A stretch of 64,000 bases of DNA from Paenibacillus sp. RC67. Lineage in GTDB: Bacteria; Bacillota; Bacilli; Paenibacillales; NBRC-103111. The translations under genes and the position numbers were made by a program. The stretch spans positions 6,161,501 through 6,225,500 of the forward strand of contig NZ_CP125098.1 in NCBI RefSeq assembly GCF_030020805.1. Direction: 5' to 3'. Numbering within the stretch: the stretch's first letter is position 1; every line of letters begins with the position of its first letter. This document shows positions 16,760 through 25,625 of this stretch, piece by piece. A model generated the notes under the pieces. It was not told the DNA's origin and made no database searches. It was given only the letters and a program-made list of their open reading frames with translations.

Positions 16760-18097
16760 TTATTCTTGAGTATCTGTTGGCTTACTTGCTTGCTCTATGC
16801 GGGTTATAGTCACTCTCATAATACGCAGGCGGCGTACCTCGGTTATTTCAAATTCAAAATTTCCATGCTGAAGCTTTTTCCCCTTGGATACTGCTCCTTC
16901 AAGCTCGGTGAACAGCCATCCTCCAATCGAATCCACCTCATTGTCTTCAATCCCCAGCGAAAGCAGGTCATCCAAGTCCTCAAGCAGCACTCGACCGTCT
17001 ACTGAATATTGATTGCCCTTCTTCTCGATGCTTGGACGTTCGTTTTCGTCGAATTCATCGTGGATTTCACCCACAATCTCCTCCAATATATCTTCCGTTG
17101 TCAATAACCCTGCGGTGCCTCCATATTCATCCACGATAATGACAAGCTGCGAATGCTTTTTTTGCATAAGCTTCAAAACATGGCTGATCTCCATCGATTC
17201 CGGCACCATCAGCACTGGGCGAATGAACGACTGAAGATCGTGATCTTCATCCGGGTCTGCCGTTAAAAGATCGGTGATGTGCACAAATCCAATTATCGTA
17301 TCCTTGTCGTGATTCGCCACAGGGTAACGCGTATGCTTCGTTCGGTAAACCGTTTTTAAATTCTCCGCAAAGGATAGATTCGCGAATAAGCATTCCATAT
17401 CGGTGCGCGGCAGCATAATCTCCCGTGCTACCCGATCGGAGAATTCGAATATATTATCAAACAGTGCCATTTCATCTTTATCAATATGTCCACTGCTGGC
17501 ACTCTGGTTCATGAGAATCCTTATTTCTTCCTCCGTGTGAACTGCATCATGTTCGTTTGCAGGCTGAACGCCTATGAGACGAAGCATACGGTTGGCCGCG
17601 CCATTCAGCAGCCAAATGGCTGGAAAAAATATTTTATGGAACACGAGCAAAGGGCCGGATAACCACAAAGATGCTGCTTCCGATTTTTGAATGGCCAGCG
17701 ATTTGGGCGCAAGCTCACCTAACACAATATGCAGGAACGTAATGGTGGCAAACCCGATAAATACGGACAGCGCCGAGCTGTACCAAGCTTTATCCCAATG
17801 GAGCAGCGCAAACAACGGATCAACTATCAGATGGGAAATCGCCGGCTCACCGAGCCAGCCTAGTCCTAGGGATGCCAATGTGATGCCAAGCTGTGTTGCG
17901 GATAAATAAGCATCCAGCTTTTTCGTCACGGCAAGAGCATACTTGGCTTTCCCGACCCCTTCGTTATGCAGCTGCTGCAGCCTTGTTGTGCGAACCTTGA
18001 CGAGAGAAAATTCGGCAGCGACGAAAAATCCGTTTAACAGAACCAACAGAAGTACCAATACGATATTAAGCGCGATCAAACCCCAATCAAATCCCAA
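16760..18097 (-). CDS. CNNM/HlyC-CorC family membrane transporter with CBS pair
   Basis: 445 residues. Residues about 1-200 are the DUF21/CNNM membrane domain (NGFFVAAEFSLVKVRTTRL, GLGWLGEPAIS, HIVLGELAPKSLAIQ). Residues about 215-335 hold two CBS domains (IMLPRTDMECL, MKKHSQLVIIVDEYGGTAGLLT). Residues about 350-435 are the CorC_HlyC domain (DGRVLLEDLDDLL). Bacterial members such as MpfA (YhdP) and CorC export Mg2+ with Na+; 'hemolysin' is a legacy name. No M-box Mg2+ riboswitch was seen in the 72 bases upstream. Confidence 0.9.
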   Translation of the reverse strand: MGFDWGLIALNIVLVLLLVLLNGFFVAAEFSLVKVRTTRLQQLHNEGVGKAKYALAVTKKLDAYLSATQLGITLASLGLGWLGEPAISHLIVDPLFALLHWDKAWYSSALSVFIGFATITFLHIVLGELAPKSLAIQKSEAASLWLSGPLLVFHKIFFPAIWLLNGAANRMLRLIGVQPANEHDAVHTEEEIRILMNQSASSGHIDKDEMALFDNIFEFSDRVAREIMLPRTDMECLFANLSFAENLKTVYRTKHTRYPVANHDKDTIIGFVHITDLLTADPDEDHDLQSFIRPVLMVPESMEISHVLKLMQKKHSQLVIIVDEYGGTAGLLTTEDILEEIVGEIHDEFDENERPSIEKKGNQYSVDGRVLLEDLDDLLSLGIEDNEVDSIGGWLFTELEGAVSKGKKLQHGNFEFEITEVRRLRIMRVTITRIEQASKPTDTQE

Positions 18098-18169
18098 GGA
18101 ACCTCAAACTCCTTTTTGTGTGATGATCAAACTGTATATCCTGTGGTAATCCAATCAAGGCTCCGATAA

Positions 18170-19297
18170 TTAGACAACTGCTTTACGATTCTTAAAGTCT
18201 ATTTCCTTATAATACGTATCAACAACCAAAAGGTTGGGTCCGCAGCATTGGGCAGCAGGACAATGACAGTTGACAGAACCGTTCAAGGGATGATCGTCCC
18301 ATCTTCCGAATACTTGCTCCAAGGTATCCGTATGGATATTGCCGAGAGCAGGAACATCGGAGAAGTCCGTTACGTATACGTCTCCTGTGAACAAATTCAC
18401 GTTCAATCGGTTGCGTCCATCGGGGTCGTTGCGTACCGTTACATTAGGTTCTTCCCGAAGTCTTCGAATCATGCGCTGATCTTCCTCGTTCGTATTGCAA
18501 GCGTAGTAGGGCAGCGTCCCGAACAGCATCCACAAATTACGGTCGCGATTGTCCAGCAGGTTGTGAATGGCACTGCGAAAATGCTCCAGCGATAGTACCG
18601 GCAAGTTCGACGCAAATGAGCTAGGGTACATCGGATGCACCTCATGGCGACGGCAGCCCATCTCTACAATCAGTTTATGAATGTCGGTCAGCTTCTCATG
18701 CGTTCGATAATTGATCATCGATTCAGCCGATACGAACATGCCACCACGACTCAGCTCTATAGTGTTTTCAATCATCCGCTCATACATCTTGGCCGCTGTA
18801 TTCTGCGTAACCGTCCGGTCTGTACGAACAAAGCCTACTTGATGGAAATCATCGGCATTCAAATAGTTGAAGGAAATATGCATAACGTCCAAATAAGGAG
18901 CGAGCATTTCATAACGGGACAAGCTCAAGGTAAGGTTGGAATTGATTTGTGATCTTACCCCCCGTTCACGCGCATATTTCAAAATCGGAACGATATAATC
19001 CCTCACCGTCGCTTCATGATAGCTTGGCTCCCCGCCGGTGATGCTTATGGTCTCCAGATGCTCTACTTGATCCAGACGCTGCAGCACCTTAGCCACCGGA
19101 ATTCGTGGGCCTTCCGTCATGGTTAACGTCTCTCCCACCGCACAATGCTCACACCTCATATTGCACAAATTGGTTACCGTAAGTTCTACGCTAGTGAGCA
19201 TGTGCTTTCCATGCTTTTGCAAAGAACGAATCGGATCCCAAGGATCGTACTCGGGTGTTATTTCCGGTAGAACGGGGTTCAGTTTATCTATTATCAT
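18170..19297 (-). CDS. yfkAB: Radical SAM protein, YfkAB family
   Basis: About 375 residues from ATG 19297 (AGGTGTG upstream; the frame is open to 19336). The radical SAM cluster motif is CxxxCxxC at Cys45, Cys49 and Cys52 (TNLCNMRCEHC), followed by ISITGGEPS for SAM binding. The C-terminus has an extra Cys cluster, CHCPAAQCCGPN, the CxCxxxxC feature that names the YfkAB group and probably binds an auxiliary cluster. The reaction of YfkAB is not known. It stands alone between convergent-strand units. Confidence 0.88.
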   Translation of the reverse strand: MIIDKLNPVLPEITPEYDPWDPIRSLQKHGKHMLTSVELTVTNLCNMRCEHCAVGETLTMTEGPRIPVAKVLQRLDQVEHLETISITGGEPSYHEATVRDYIVPILKYARERGVRSQINSNLTLSLSRYEMLAPYLDVMHISFNYLNADDFHQVGFVRTDRTVTQNTAAKMYERMIENTIELSRGGMFVSAESMINYRTHEKLTDIHKLIVEMGCRRHEVHPMYPSSFASNLPVLSLEHFRSAIHNLLDNRDRNLWMLFGTLPYYACNTNEEDQRMIRRLREEPNVTVRNDPDGRNRLNVNLFTGDVYVTDFSDVPALGNIHTDTLEQVFGRWDDHPLNGSVNCHCPAAQCCGPNLLVVDTYYKEIDFKNRKAVV

Positions 19298-19400
19298 GTT
19301 GAGTTCACACCTGACTGTATAAAGTATTTTTACCACCTATTGTATCGTATGACGCACGAAAATGAAACTAAACGAAGCAATTCCCACTTTTTCATGAAAA

Positions 19401-19420
19401 AAACCCGGGGCTCCGGGTTT
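19401..19420 (-). terminator. Terminator upstream-facing between HD-GYP and radical SAM genes
   Basis: AAACCCGG (19401-19408) pairs with CCGGGTTT (19413-19420); on the minus strand it runs into seven T. It ends the radical SAM transcript. Confidence 0.8.
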
Positions 19421-19441
19421 CATCTGACGTATGTATGATGG

Positions 19442-20536
19442 CTAGCCTAGATCCTCATTGACTCCAGTTATCATAATCGATAATTTCACGGACAAATCGA
19501 TATCAAAAGGAGCTTTCAACTCCTGACCCTCTTCATCCTTCAAAATTCGAACAATAGGTCGATGAGGAACCATTTTGTTAAGGCCGACAACGGTCCCTGT
19601 TTCTCCTGTGTTCAGAGTCACCGTGATCCCTATCGGATAGATCGCTATATGATCTCGGAACCATTCGATTTTTTTCTTTTCATACAACGTGTCCGTTCCT
19701 GCATACAATATTTCCATAGCCTGATGAGGCAGCAGTGCTTTGCGGTATACCCGGTGAGTCGTCATCGCGTCATAGGAATCAACCAGTCCGATCCATCGAG
19801 CGTAATCGTGAATGTCTTTGCCTTCAATCCCACGAGGATACCCGCTTCCATCCAGCCTTTCATGATGCTGAAACGCACAGTGCGCCGTAACCAAAGAAAT
19901 ATTCGGCTCTTCCTTCAGCAGCTGGAAGCCATACTCGGTATGCTTCTTAACCCAAGAAAACTCGTTATCGGTCAGCTTGCCGTTTTTGCGGAGCAGCTCG
20001 AGAGGAATTTGGGTTTTGCCTATATCATGTAGAAGCGCACCTAATCCAAGAGTAGTCAAATCATCGCGATTGTATCCATAGGCCATTCCGAGCAGCGTCG
20101 TATAAATGCACACGTTCAAAGAATGCTGAAACAAATAATCATCCATCACGCTGATATTCGTCAACATGATCATCGCGTCTTCATGGCCGCTTAGATCGTC
20201 AATAATCATTTTCATAACATTGCCGAACGTTTTTCCAAGACGCTTATCGCTAGACGTTTTCTGCTTCACGGAAGCTTCCATCATGCTTCGAAAAGAAGAG
20301 CGAATTTCGGAAGTCGCTTTGAACCTCGTTTCTTCACTAATCATATCTGGAATCATAACATCATTCGTTCTAGGATCATCTATATATATGAAGTCAATAC
20401 CATGTTCGCTCAACCGCTGGATCAGTTTATGCGATAATTCGACACGTTCCCCGAGAAGGGTCAGTCCTTCTTCATTATAAATCCTTCTCCCGAGCTTCAT
20501 GCCAGGGCGAACCATATTCAGCGGAAGCAAACGCAT
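19442..20536 (-). CDS. HD-GYP domain phosphodiesterase-like protein
   Basis: About 364 residues from ATG 20536 (MRLLPLNMVRPGMKLGRRIYN is the typical family beginning); the frame is open back to 20779 but the extra residues are Lys/Asn-rich and not family-like. Residues about 1-65 are the DUF3391-like N-terminal domain and about 125-300 the HD-GYP domain with HSLNV, LLHDIGK, HHERLDGSGYPRGI and DSYDAMTTHR. HD-GYP proteins hydrolyse c-di-GMP. The GYP motif is present (GSGYPRG), so activity is plausible. The ribosome binding site is poor. A second, similar gene lies at 25.6 kb. Confidence 0.85.
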   Translation of the reverse strand: MRLLPLNMVRPGMKLGRRIYNEEGLTLLGERVELSHKLIQRLSEHGIDFIYIDDPRTNDVMIPDMISEETRFKATSEIRSSFRSMMEASVKQKTSSDKRLGKTFGNVMKMIIDDLSGHEDAMIMLTNISVMDDYLFQHSLNVCIYTTLLGMAYGYNRDDLTTLGLGALLHDIGKTQIPLELLRKNGKLTDNEFSWVKKHTEYGFQLLKEEPNISLVTAHCAFQHHERLDGSGYPRGIEGKDIHDYARWIGLVDSYDAMTTHRVYRKALLPHQAMEILYAGTDTLYEKKKIEWFRDHIAIYPIGITVTLNTGETGTVVGLNKMVPHRPIVRILKDEEGQELKAPFDIDLSVKLSIMITGVNEDLG

Positions 20537-20781
20537 GATTAAACCACGTCTTCTTTCTATAATAGTAAAGATATGTTCTATGCCTAGAGTAAAGGATTCC
20601 TCGAAAAAGAGCAACATATTTCGACATATTTTCAGCCTTTTTTCGTTCTTTTCTTTCATATTTTTCTTCTGTTTGGTTAAAGAAATATTAAGATTACTCT
20701 CATAGTCCAAGTTGGTATTGTAGGACATCTGTTTACAAGCTAAAATAGAGTAGGTTCGCACAAACAAAGTAGGAGGCAATT

Positions 20782-21597
20782 ATGTTAAGTTATTGGGTTT
20801 CGATTATTATGGGGATTGTTGAAGGGCTAACCGAGTTTTTACCCGTATCCTCTACCGGGCATCTGATTTTAACGCAAGCATTGATGGGTATACCTGAAGA
20901 CGATGCTATAATGAAAACGTTCGAGGTTGTTATTCAGCTTGGAGCCATTCTGGCCGTGGTCGTCATTTACTGGAACCGGATTCTGCTTCTTTTTGGACTG
21001 AAAAAAGACCCGAGTCGTATAGGTAAAAAGAAACTGAACTTAATCCACATCTTGATCGGTATTTTGCCTGCAGGTATTGTAGGTTTGCTGGTTAATAACT
21101 GGATCGAAGAACATCTATTCTCTCCGAAAACCGTAATTTTAAGTCTTATCGTCGGGGGAATCCTGTTTATCATAGCTGAAAAATCATCTACTCCTAAACC
21201 GGCACAAGAGCTCGATGACATTACGTATAAACAAGCACTGTATATCGGCTTATATCAAATATTGGCCGTAGTATGGCCAGGCTTCTCTCGTTCTGGTGCG
21301 ACAATTGCCGGGGGTATGCTGTCCGGTGTCAGCCGGGGTGCTTCAGCCGATTTTACATTTATATTAGCGATTCCGCTTATGTTCGCGGCCTCCGGTTTGT
21401 CTTTACTGAAGGCTTACAAATTGCTTACACCCGACCTTATCGGATTTTTTGCAGTAGGGTTCGTTGTATCGTTCATTGTAGCATTACTTGCCGTCGTAAC
21501 CTTTATTAAACTAGTTTCTAGAATTAAGCTCACATATTTTGCTTATTATCGTTTTGTACTAGCTGCTGTTTTTGCATTGTATCTTTACTTAGCTTAA
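20782..21597 (+). CDS. uppP: Undecaprenyl-diphosphatase
   Basis: 271 residues from ATG 20782, with TAGGAGG seven bases upstream. A polytopic BacA/UppP protein with the two signature regions: EGLTEFLPVSSTGHL (residues 14-28) and WPGFSRSGATIAGG (about 165-178). It dephosphorylates undecaprenyl pyrophosphate at the membrane to recycle the wall lipid carrier; overexpression gives bacitracin resistance in other bacteria. It is monocistronic and divergent from the HD-GYP gene. Length is normal. Confidence 0.97.
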   Translation: MLSYWVSIIMGIVEGLTEFLPVSSTGHLILTQALMGIPEDDAIMKTFEVVIQLGAILAVVVIYWNRILLLFGLKKDPSRIGKKKLNLIHILIGILPAGIVGLLVNNWIEEHLFSPKTVILSLIVGGILFIIAEKSSTPKPAQELDDITYKQALYIGLYQILAVVWPGFSRSGATIAGGMLSGVSRGASADFTFILAIPLMFAASGLSLLKAYKLLTPDLIGFFAVGFVVSFIVALLAVVTFIKLVSRIKLTYFAYYRFVLAAVFALYLYLA

Positions 21598-21612
21598 GCC
21601 AATCACGGGATG

Positions 21613-21656
21613 AAAAAAGACTGTTGGAGCCATTTAAAAGCTCCAACAGTCTTTTT
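21613..21656. terminator. Bidirectional terminator after uppP
   Basis: GACTGTTGGAGC (21619-21630) pairs with GCTCCAACAGTC (21640-21651), flanked by A and T runs on both sides. Confidence 0.92.
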
Positions 21657-21668
21657 AATATTCCTCTG

Positions 21669-23105
21669 CTAGAAGGCAAACCAACGTTTGCTGTACCCCG
21701 CTGCGATTGCCTCTTTATTATGAAGCTCCTTTTGCATAATATCCCGCAAAAACTCCGGCAAGAAATACTGTACATTAGTTCCTTTGGATAGCGATAAATA
21801 GCCGATCCCAAAAGAAAACATATCCACCGTACCTACCCTATAACCTCGACCAAGATCAAGCAGCTCTTCTCCGACCCAAACCTGACGTATTTTGGAGAGT
21901 GCAGGTCCAGCCGCGTTGTACTCTACCTTTATACCATCGATGTTGAGCATTCCGAGTACTTTACAGCGAAATCCAAAGCCGTAAATAGGCTTCTCCATAA
22001 ACTCTGGAAGAAGCGATTCTTCGAGCGCTTGAATGATTTGTTCACCGGTGAGTATTATTTGACACGGATTTATAGGTGATGGGCATATTTCTAGCAGCCG
22101 CCCCACCGTAACCGTTCCTTGCTCCAGGCCCTCTAGAAATTGTCCCGCATTCACCAGACCGATATCTGAGCCCGTCCAGCGCCTAAGTGCTGCAGCAAGC
22201 ATATTGCCAAGAGGTGCCTCCCGATACCAATGAACAGAAAGCGATTCCTCCAAATATGCCGCCTCTCGATTGAGCGTCTGCTTCGCCTCGATCCCGAATC
22301 TCTTTATCTCTGCTGCAAGTTTTGTGTCATAAGGCTCCGCTTCCATTTTACGGACGTATCCTTCCATCTGTGTCAGCTTGCGGGTATTTGCGTCTAGTTG
22401 TACATCGACTACCCCAACATATTGACCGAATTTGCCAGCGCCGCATACAAGCGTGTTTTCTATGCGCAAAGGCTGTTCAAGTAGATGATGACTGTGACCT
22501 CCTAAAATGACATCGATTCCGGGAATTTCCTGGGCGATTCTTTCATCCGTCTTCAGCCCGAGATGGGACATCAGAATGAGCACGTCTACCTTAGGACGAA
22601 CCTTCTCAACCCACTGATGGACAACGTCGATAGGCTCTAGAATAGTCCAGCCAAGCAGCCTGTAAAATTCCTCATAATAAGCTGTCACCCCGATCAATCC
22701 AACCTTGATGCTGCCTTTAACAATAATGTGATAGGGAGATGCCCAAGCTGGAATTTCCCCGGTTGCCGTATCCAGCAAATTACTGCAAAGCACCTTGATT
22801 TCCGGATGTTTGCTATATAGGTCAGCCAGCGCCTCTTTTGTAAACGTCAAACCTTCATTGTTGCCGATCGTAATCGCATCATATCCCGTGGCAGCTATGA
22901 CATCCAGATTATAGCTGCCGACGCTCGCTTCCGTCTCCGGTCGCATACGGTCCAAATGATCACCAATATCCAGTGTCAGTGTATGCTCTTCTCCTGCCGA
23001 AGCGCGAAGCTCCTCAACTACAGCAGCGATATGGGGCATTTGCTCGTAATGGCTGTGAATATCGTTCGAATGAACAATTCTAAGCCGCAAATGGGGTGAG
23101 TTCAT
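21669..23105 (-). CDS. yunD: Bifunctional metallophosphatase/5'-nucleotidase, YunD-like
   Basis: 478 residues from ATG 23105. Residues about 7-260 are a calcineurin-like phosphoesterase (HSNDIHSHYEQ, LDIGDHLDRM, TIGNNEGLTF, LMSHLGLKTD, LGGHSHHLL). Residues about 285-450 are a 5'-nucleotidase C-terminal domain (EAPLGNMLAAALRRWTGSDIGLVNAGQF). There is no signal peptide, matching B. subtilis YunD rather than the secreted UshA type, so it would act on nucleotides in the cytoplasm. It ends next to uppP's terminator and starts upstream of a small molybdopterin-fold gene on the same strand. Confidence 0.9.
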   Translation of the reverse strand: MNSPHLRLRIVHSNDIHSHYEQMPHIAAVVEELRASAGEEHTLTLDIGDHLDRMRPETEASVGSYNLDVIAATGYDAITIGNNEGLTFTKEALADLYSKHPEIKVLCSNLLDTATGEIPAWASPYHIIVKGSIKVGLIGVTAYYEEFYRLLGWTILEPIDVVHQWVEKVRPKVDVLILMSHLGLKTDERIAQEIPGIDVILGGHSHHLLEQPLRIENTLVCGAGKFGQYVGVVDVQLDANTRKLTQMEGYVRKMEAEPYDTKLAAEIKRFGIEAKQTLNREAAYLEESLSVHWYREAPLGNMLAAALRRWTGSDIGLVNAGQFLEGLEQGTVTVGRLLEICPSPINPCQIILTGEQIIQALEESLLPEFMEKPIYGFGFRCKVLGMLNIDGIKVEYNAAGPALSKIRQVWVGEELLDLGRGYRVGTVDMFSFGIGYLSLSKGTNVQYFLPEFLRDIMQKELHNKEAIAAGYSKRWFAF

Positions 23106-23137
23106 TCAGCAGCCCCTCCTTTTAGAGCCTTATCCAT

Positions 23138-23593
23138 CTATTTGTTAAGCCTTAGTTCTTCTATACTCACCCTATTCTTAAACCCGTAGGATGCTTCATT
23201 AACCGCTTCGCCGTATTCAAATCGAATAGAGACTACACTTTTCACATTCAAGCATTCACTGCTTCCATCCGGCACATAAAGCCGAATCGGGAAACCTTTT
23301 TGCAGCGGTTTGCCGTCCTGCTCATACAGAAACACGGCCTGATTCAACTGCTCCCAAGGTATCGTTGCTTGAAACTCATCGACTGCCTCTACGTTCATAT
23401 AAACAGGCTCACGATCCGTTTTAACCTGGCGCTTGTTCATCCAGGCATCATACCAGGATTTCAATTCAAAAGCCTGCCCCTCTACTCCAGGAACTCGCTC
23501 TTTGAGTGGTATATGGTTAGGGGCCAGAGAGCTCATTTCCATTACGGTACATTGCTCCGTTCCACCTATTTCATCATATACGGTAATATTCAT
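23138..23593 (-). CDS. Small protein resembling the sulfite-oxidase molybdopterin fold
   Basis: 151 residues from ATG 23593. I see IPWEQLNQAVFLYEQDGKPL followed by FPIRLYVPDGSSECLNVKSV, which resembles the part of sulfite-oxidase-family Mo-cofactor domains where a substrate-side strand (LAYxxNGxPL) precedes the RLVxP...VKW segment. It is about half the length of the family domain and lacks a recognisable conserved Cys that would bind Mo. So it is a degenerate or reduced version, or a remnant. Its neighbour is the divergent moaD-moaE fusion, which supports a link to molybdopterin. Confidence 0.55.
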   Translation of the reverse strand: MNITVYDEIGGTEQCTVMEMSSLAPNHIPLKERVPGVEGQAFELKSWYDAWMNKRQVKTDREPVYMNVEAVDEFQATIPWEQLNQAVFLYEQDGKPLQKGFPIRLYVPDGSSECLNVKSVVSIRFEYGEAVNEASYGFKNRVSIEELRLNK

Positions 23594-23711
23594 TCAATAC
23601 CCCTCCAGCTTCCCTAAAGGATAACCTTTATATGTACACGAAACCCTTCTATTATATCACTATCTCGTTATCTTATGGTATGCTGTTAATAAAACCATGG
23701 GAGTGATTTAG

Positions 23712-24401
23712 ATGAAGCTGCAACTATTCGTTTTTGCAGGCTTGGCGGAGCAGCTGGGCAGCTCCCTTATTTCAATAGATTGGGAATCTGATGCCGCTTT
23801 GACACCTGCTCTTTTAAAACAATGGCTGATGGACAAGCATCCTGAAGCCGCCCAATCATTGGCTCGAGCTTTCGTAGCCGTTAATCACAGCTATGCGCCA
23901 GATGATCAATTAATTGATGAACAGGATGAGATTGCAATCATTCCTCCTGTCTCGGGAGGACAACTGCAGCTTGTCGAAATAACCTACGATCCGATCTCTA
24001 TCGAGACGGTTACCGCTAAAGTGCTGCATCCGGATCACGGGGCTGCACTGACCTTTACAGGAACAACAAGGGAATGGACCCATGGCAAAAAAACTTGCCT
24101 GCTTGAATATTCCGCTTACGAACCAATGGCTCTCAAAACAATGAAACAAATCACTGCTGAAATTCACGAACAGTGGAACGGTACACTATGTGCCATAACC
24201 CACCGGCTCGGGAAGGTAGATATCGGTGAGATCAGCGTCGTGATAGCCGTGTCTTCCCCACACCGTGAGGCCGTTTATGAAGCCAGCCGGTACGCTATCG
24301 AACGACTTAAGCAGATTGTACCCATCTGGAAAAAAGAAATATGGGAAGACGGCTCCGAATGGAAAGGACATCAGTTGGGGCCCTGGAACCCCTTAGTATA
24401 A
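23712..24401 (+). CDS. Molybdopterin synthase, MoaD-MoaE fusion
   Basis: 229 residues from ATG 23712 (GGGAGTGA upstream). Residues 1-83 are MoaD, a ubiquitin-fold sulfur carrier ending in PPVSGG with the di-glycine at 82-83. Residues about 86-229 are MoaE (TGTTREWTHGKKTCLLEYSAY, then HRLGKVDIGEISVVIAV, VPIWKKEIWEDGSEW with the catalytic Lys pair). The enzyme turns cyclic pyranopterin into molybdopterin. In the fusion the di-glycine, which normally must be a free C-terminus to carry thiocarboxylate, is internal. The M. tuberculosis MoaX fusion is the known precedent. It is followed by a MoeB-like gene that would activate the MoaD part. Confidence 0.92.
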   Translation: MKLQLFVFAGLAEQLGSSLISIDWESDAALTPALLKQWLMDKHPEAAQSLARAFVAVNHSYAPDDQLIDEQDEIAIIPPVSGGQLQLVEITYDPISIETVTAKVLHPDHGAALTFTGTTREWTHGKKTCLLEYSAYEPMALKTMKQITAEIHEQWNGTLCAITHRLGKVDIGEISVVIAVSSPHREAVYEASRYAIERLKQIVPIWKKEIWEDGSEWKGHQLGPWNPLV

Positions 24402-24418
24402 AGGAGAGAAACGCATCG

Positions 24419-25489
24419 ATGAATACTAACGATCAGAACAACGAATCCCTAACAGCTGCTGCTGCACAGCGATATTCACGCCAGCTATTGTTTGCGCCGA
24501 TTGGAGAGCAGGGGCAGTCGAAGCTGATGCAATCCCGTGTAGCGATTGTAGGCACGGGCGCACTCGGAACGGTGCTGGCCAATCACATGGTTCGTGCCGG
24601 TGTTGGCTTCGTGCGCCTCATTGACCGGGATTTCGTTGAAGCGAGCAACCTGCAGCGCCAAATGCTCTACGACGAGGCTGACGCAGCATCCTCAGAGCCT
24701 AAAGCGATGGCAGCAGCCAAAAGGCTTCAACAGGCTAATTCGCTGGTCACCATTGAGCCCGTCGTTGCTGACCTCCATCCTGCCAATGCCGAGTCGCTGC
24801 TTGCCGACGTTGATTTGATTCTGGATGGTACGGACAACTTCGCCGTACGCTTTCTTCTCAATGATGTAAGCTTAAAGCACAACATCCCATGGATTTATGG
24901 TGGTGCGGTCAGCTCTCGCGGTGTGTCCATGACTGTCATCCCAGGTGAAACACCCTGCCTTCGCTGCATGTTTGGGCAGGCGCCCGCCCAAGGAACGACA
25001 GAAACATGCGACACTGCAGGGGTTATCGGGCCTATTATTCATACAGTCGCTTCTCATCAAGCAACAGAGGCCTTCAAGCTGCTCGTTGGTGCTACTGCCA
25101 ATCTGAACCGCAAAATGGTTCATTGGGACTTATGGTACAACCAGCACGCCGCTGTAGATGTGAGTAAAGCTCGTAAATCGGATTGTCCCGCTTGTGGGCA
25201 TGGCCACTATGAGTATTTACAGCAGGAGGCAGAGGAAGATACGATCCAGAACTTATGCGGACGGAATTCGGTTCAAATTCAACCGGTAAGCCCCGCTTCC
25301 TTCGTCTTGGCCGATTGGGCAGATAAGTGGCGTCCTCTGGGACACGTGGAGCTCAATCCGTTCTTATTAAAATTTTATCCTAACGATGCTTTGACTTTGA
25401 TTTTGTTTTCCGATGGCCGGCTAATCGTTCAAGGTACAGATGATCCCGTGATGGCCAAGAGCCTATATAGTCGGTATATAGGAATGTAG
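24419..25489 (+). CDS. moeB: MoeB/ThiF-family adenylyltransferase
   Basis: 356 residues from ATG 24419, nine bases after AAGGAGAG; the frame opens earlier inside the moaD-moaE end. An E1-like Rossmann fold with AIVGTGALGTVLANHMVRAGVG (nucleotide loop), LIDRDFVE, SNLQRQMLY, DGTDNFAVRFLLND, and two zinc CxxC pairs (CLRC, CPAC). It adenylates the C-terminus of a MoaD-type carrier for sulfur transfer. A C-terminal part of about 85 residues is not rhodanese-like and has no obvious Cys, so an external sulfurtransferase is needed. Cotranscribed with the moaD-moaE fusion, which overlaps its extended frame. Confidence 0.9.
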   Translation: MNTNDQNNESLTAAAAQRYSRQLLFAPIGEQGQSKLMQSRVAIVGTGALGTVLANHMVRAGVGFVRLIDRDFVEASNLQRQMLYDEADAASSEPKAMAAAKRLQQANSLVTIEPVVADLHPANAESLLADVDLILDGTDNFAVRFLLNDVSLKHNIPWIYGGAVSSRGVSMTVIPGETPCLRCMFGQAPAQGTTETCDTAGVIGPIIHTVASHQATEAFKLLVGATANLNRKMVHWDLWYNQHAAVDVSKARKSDCPACGHGHYEYLQQEAEEDTIQNLCGRNSVQIQPVSPASFVLADWADKWRPLGHVELNPFLLKFYPNDALTLILFSDGRLIVQGTDDPVMAKSLYSRYIGM

Positions 25490-25625
25490 TTCTGAGTTTT
25501 TTCGCTGTTTCTCCCTTTTATGTGACAAAATGCTCATAATTAGGTTGCCAATATAATACATTCTTGGTACCATAACCTTATACTAATTAGCTTATACACG
25601 CACACTGTGATTGGGAGAGACGGCT

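Noticed and set aside
18098..18169. M-box Mg2+ riboswitch before the CNNM transporter
   Set aside because: The gap is only 72 bases and lacks M-box helices.
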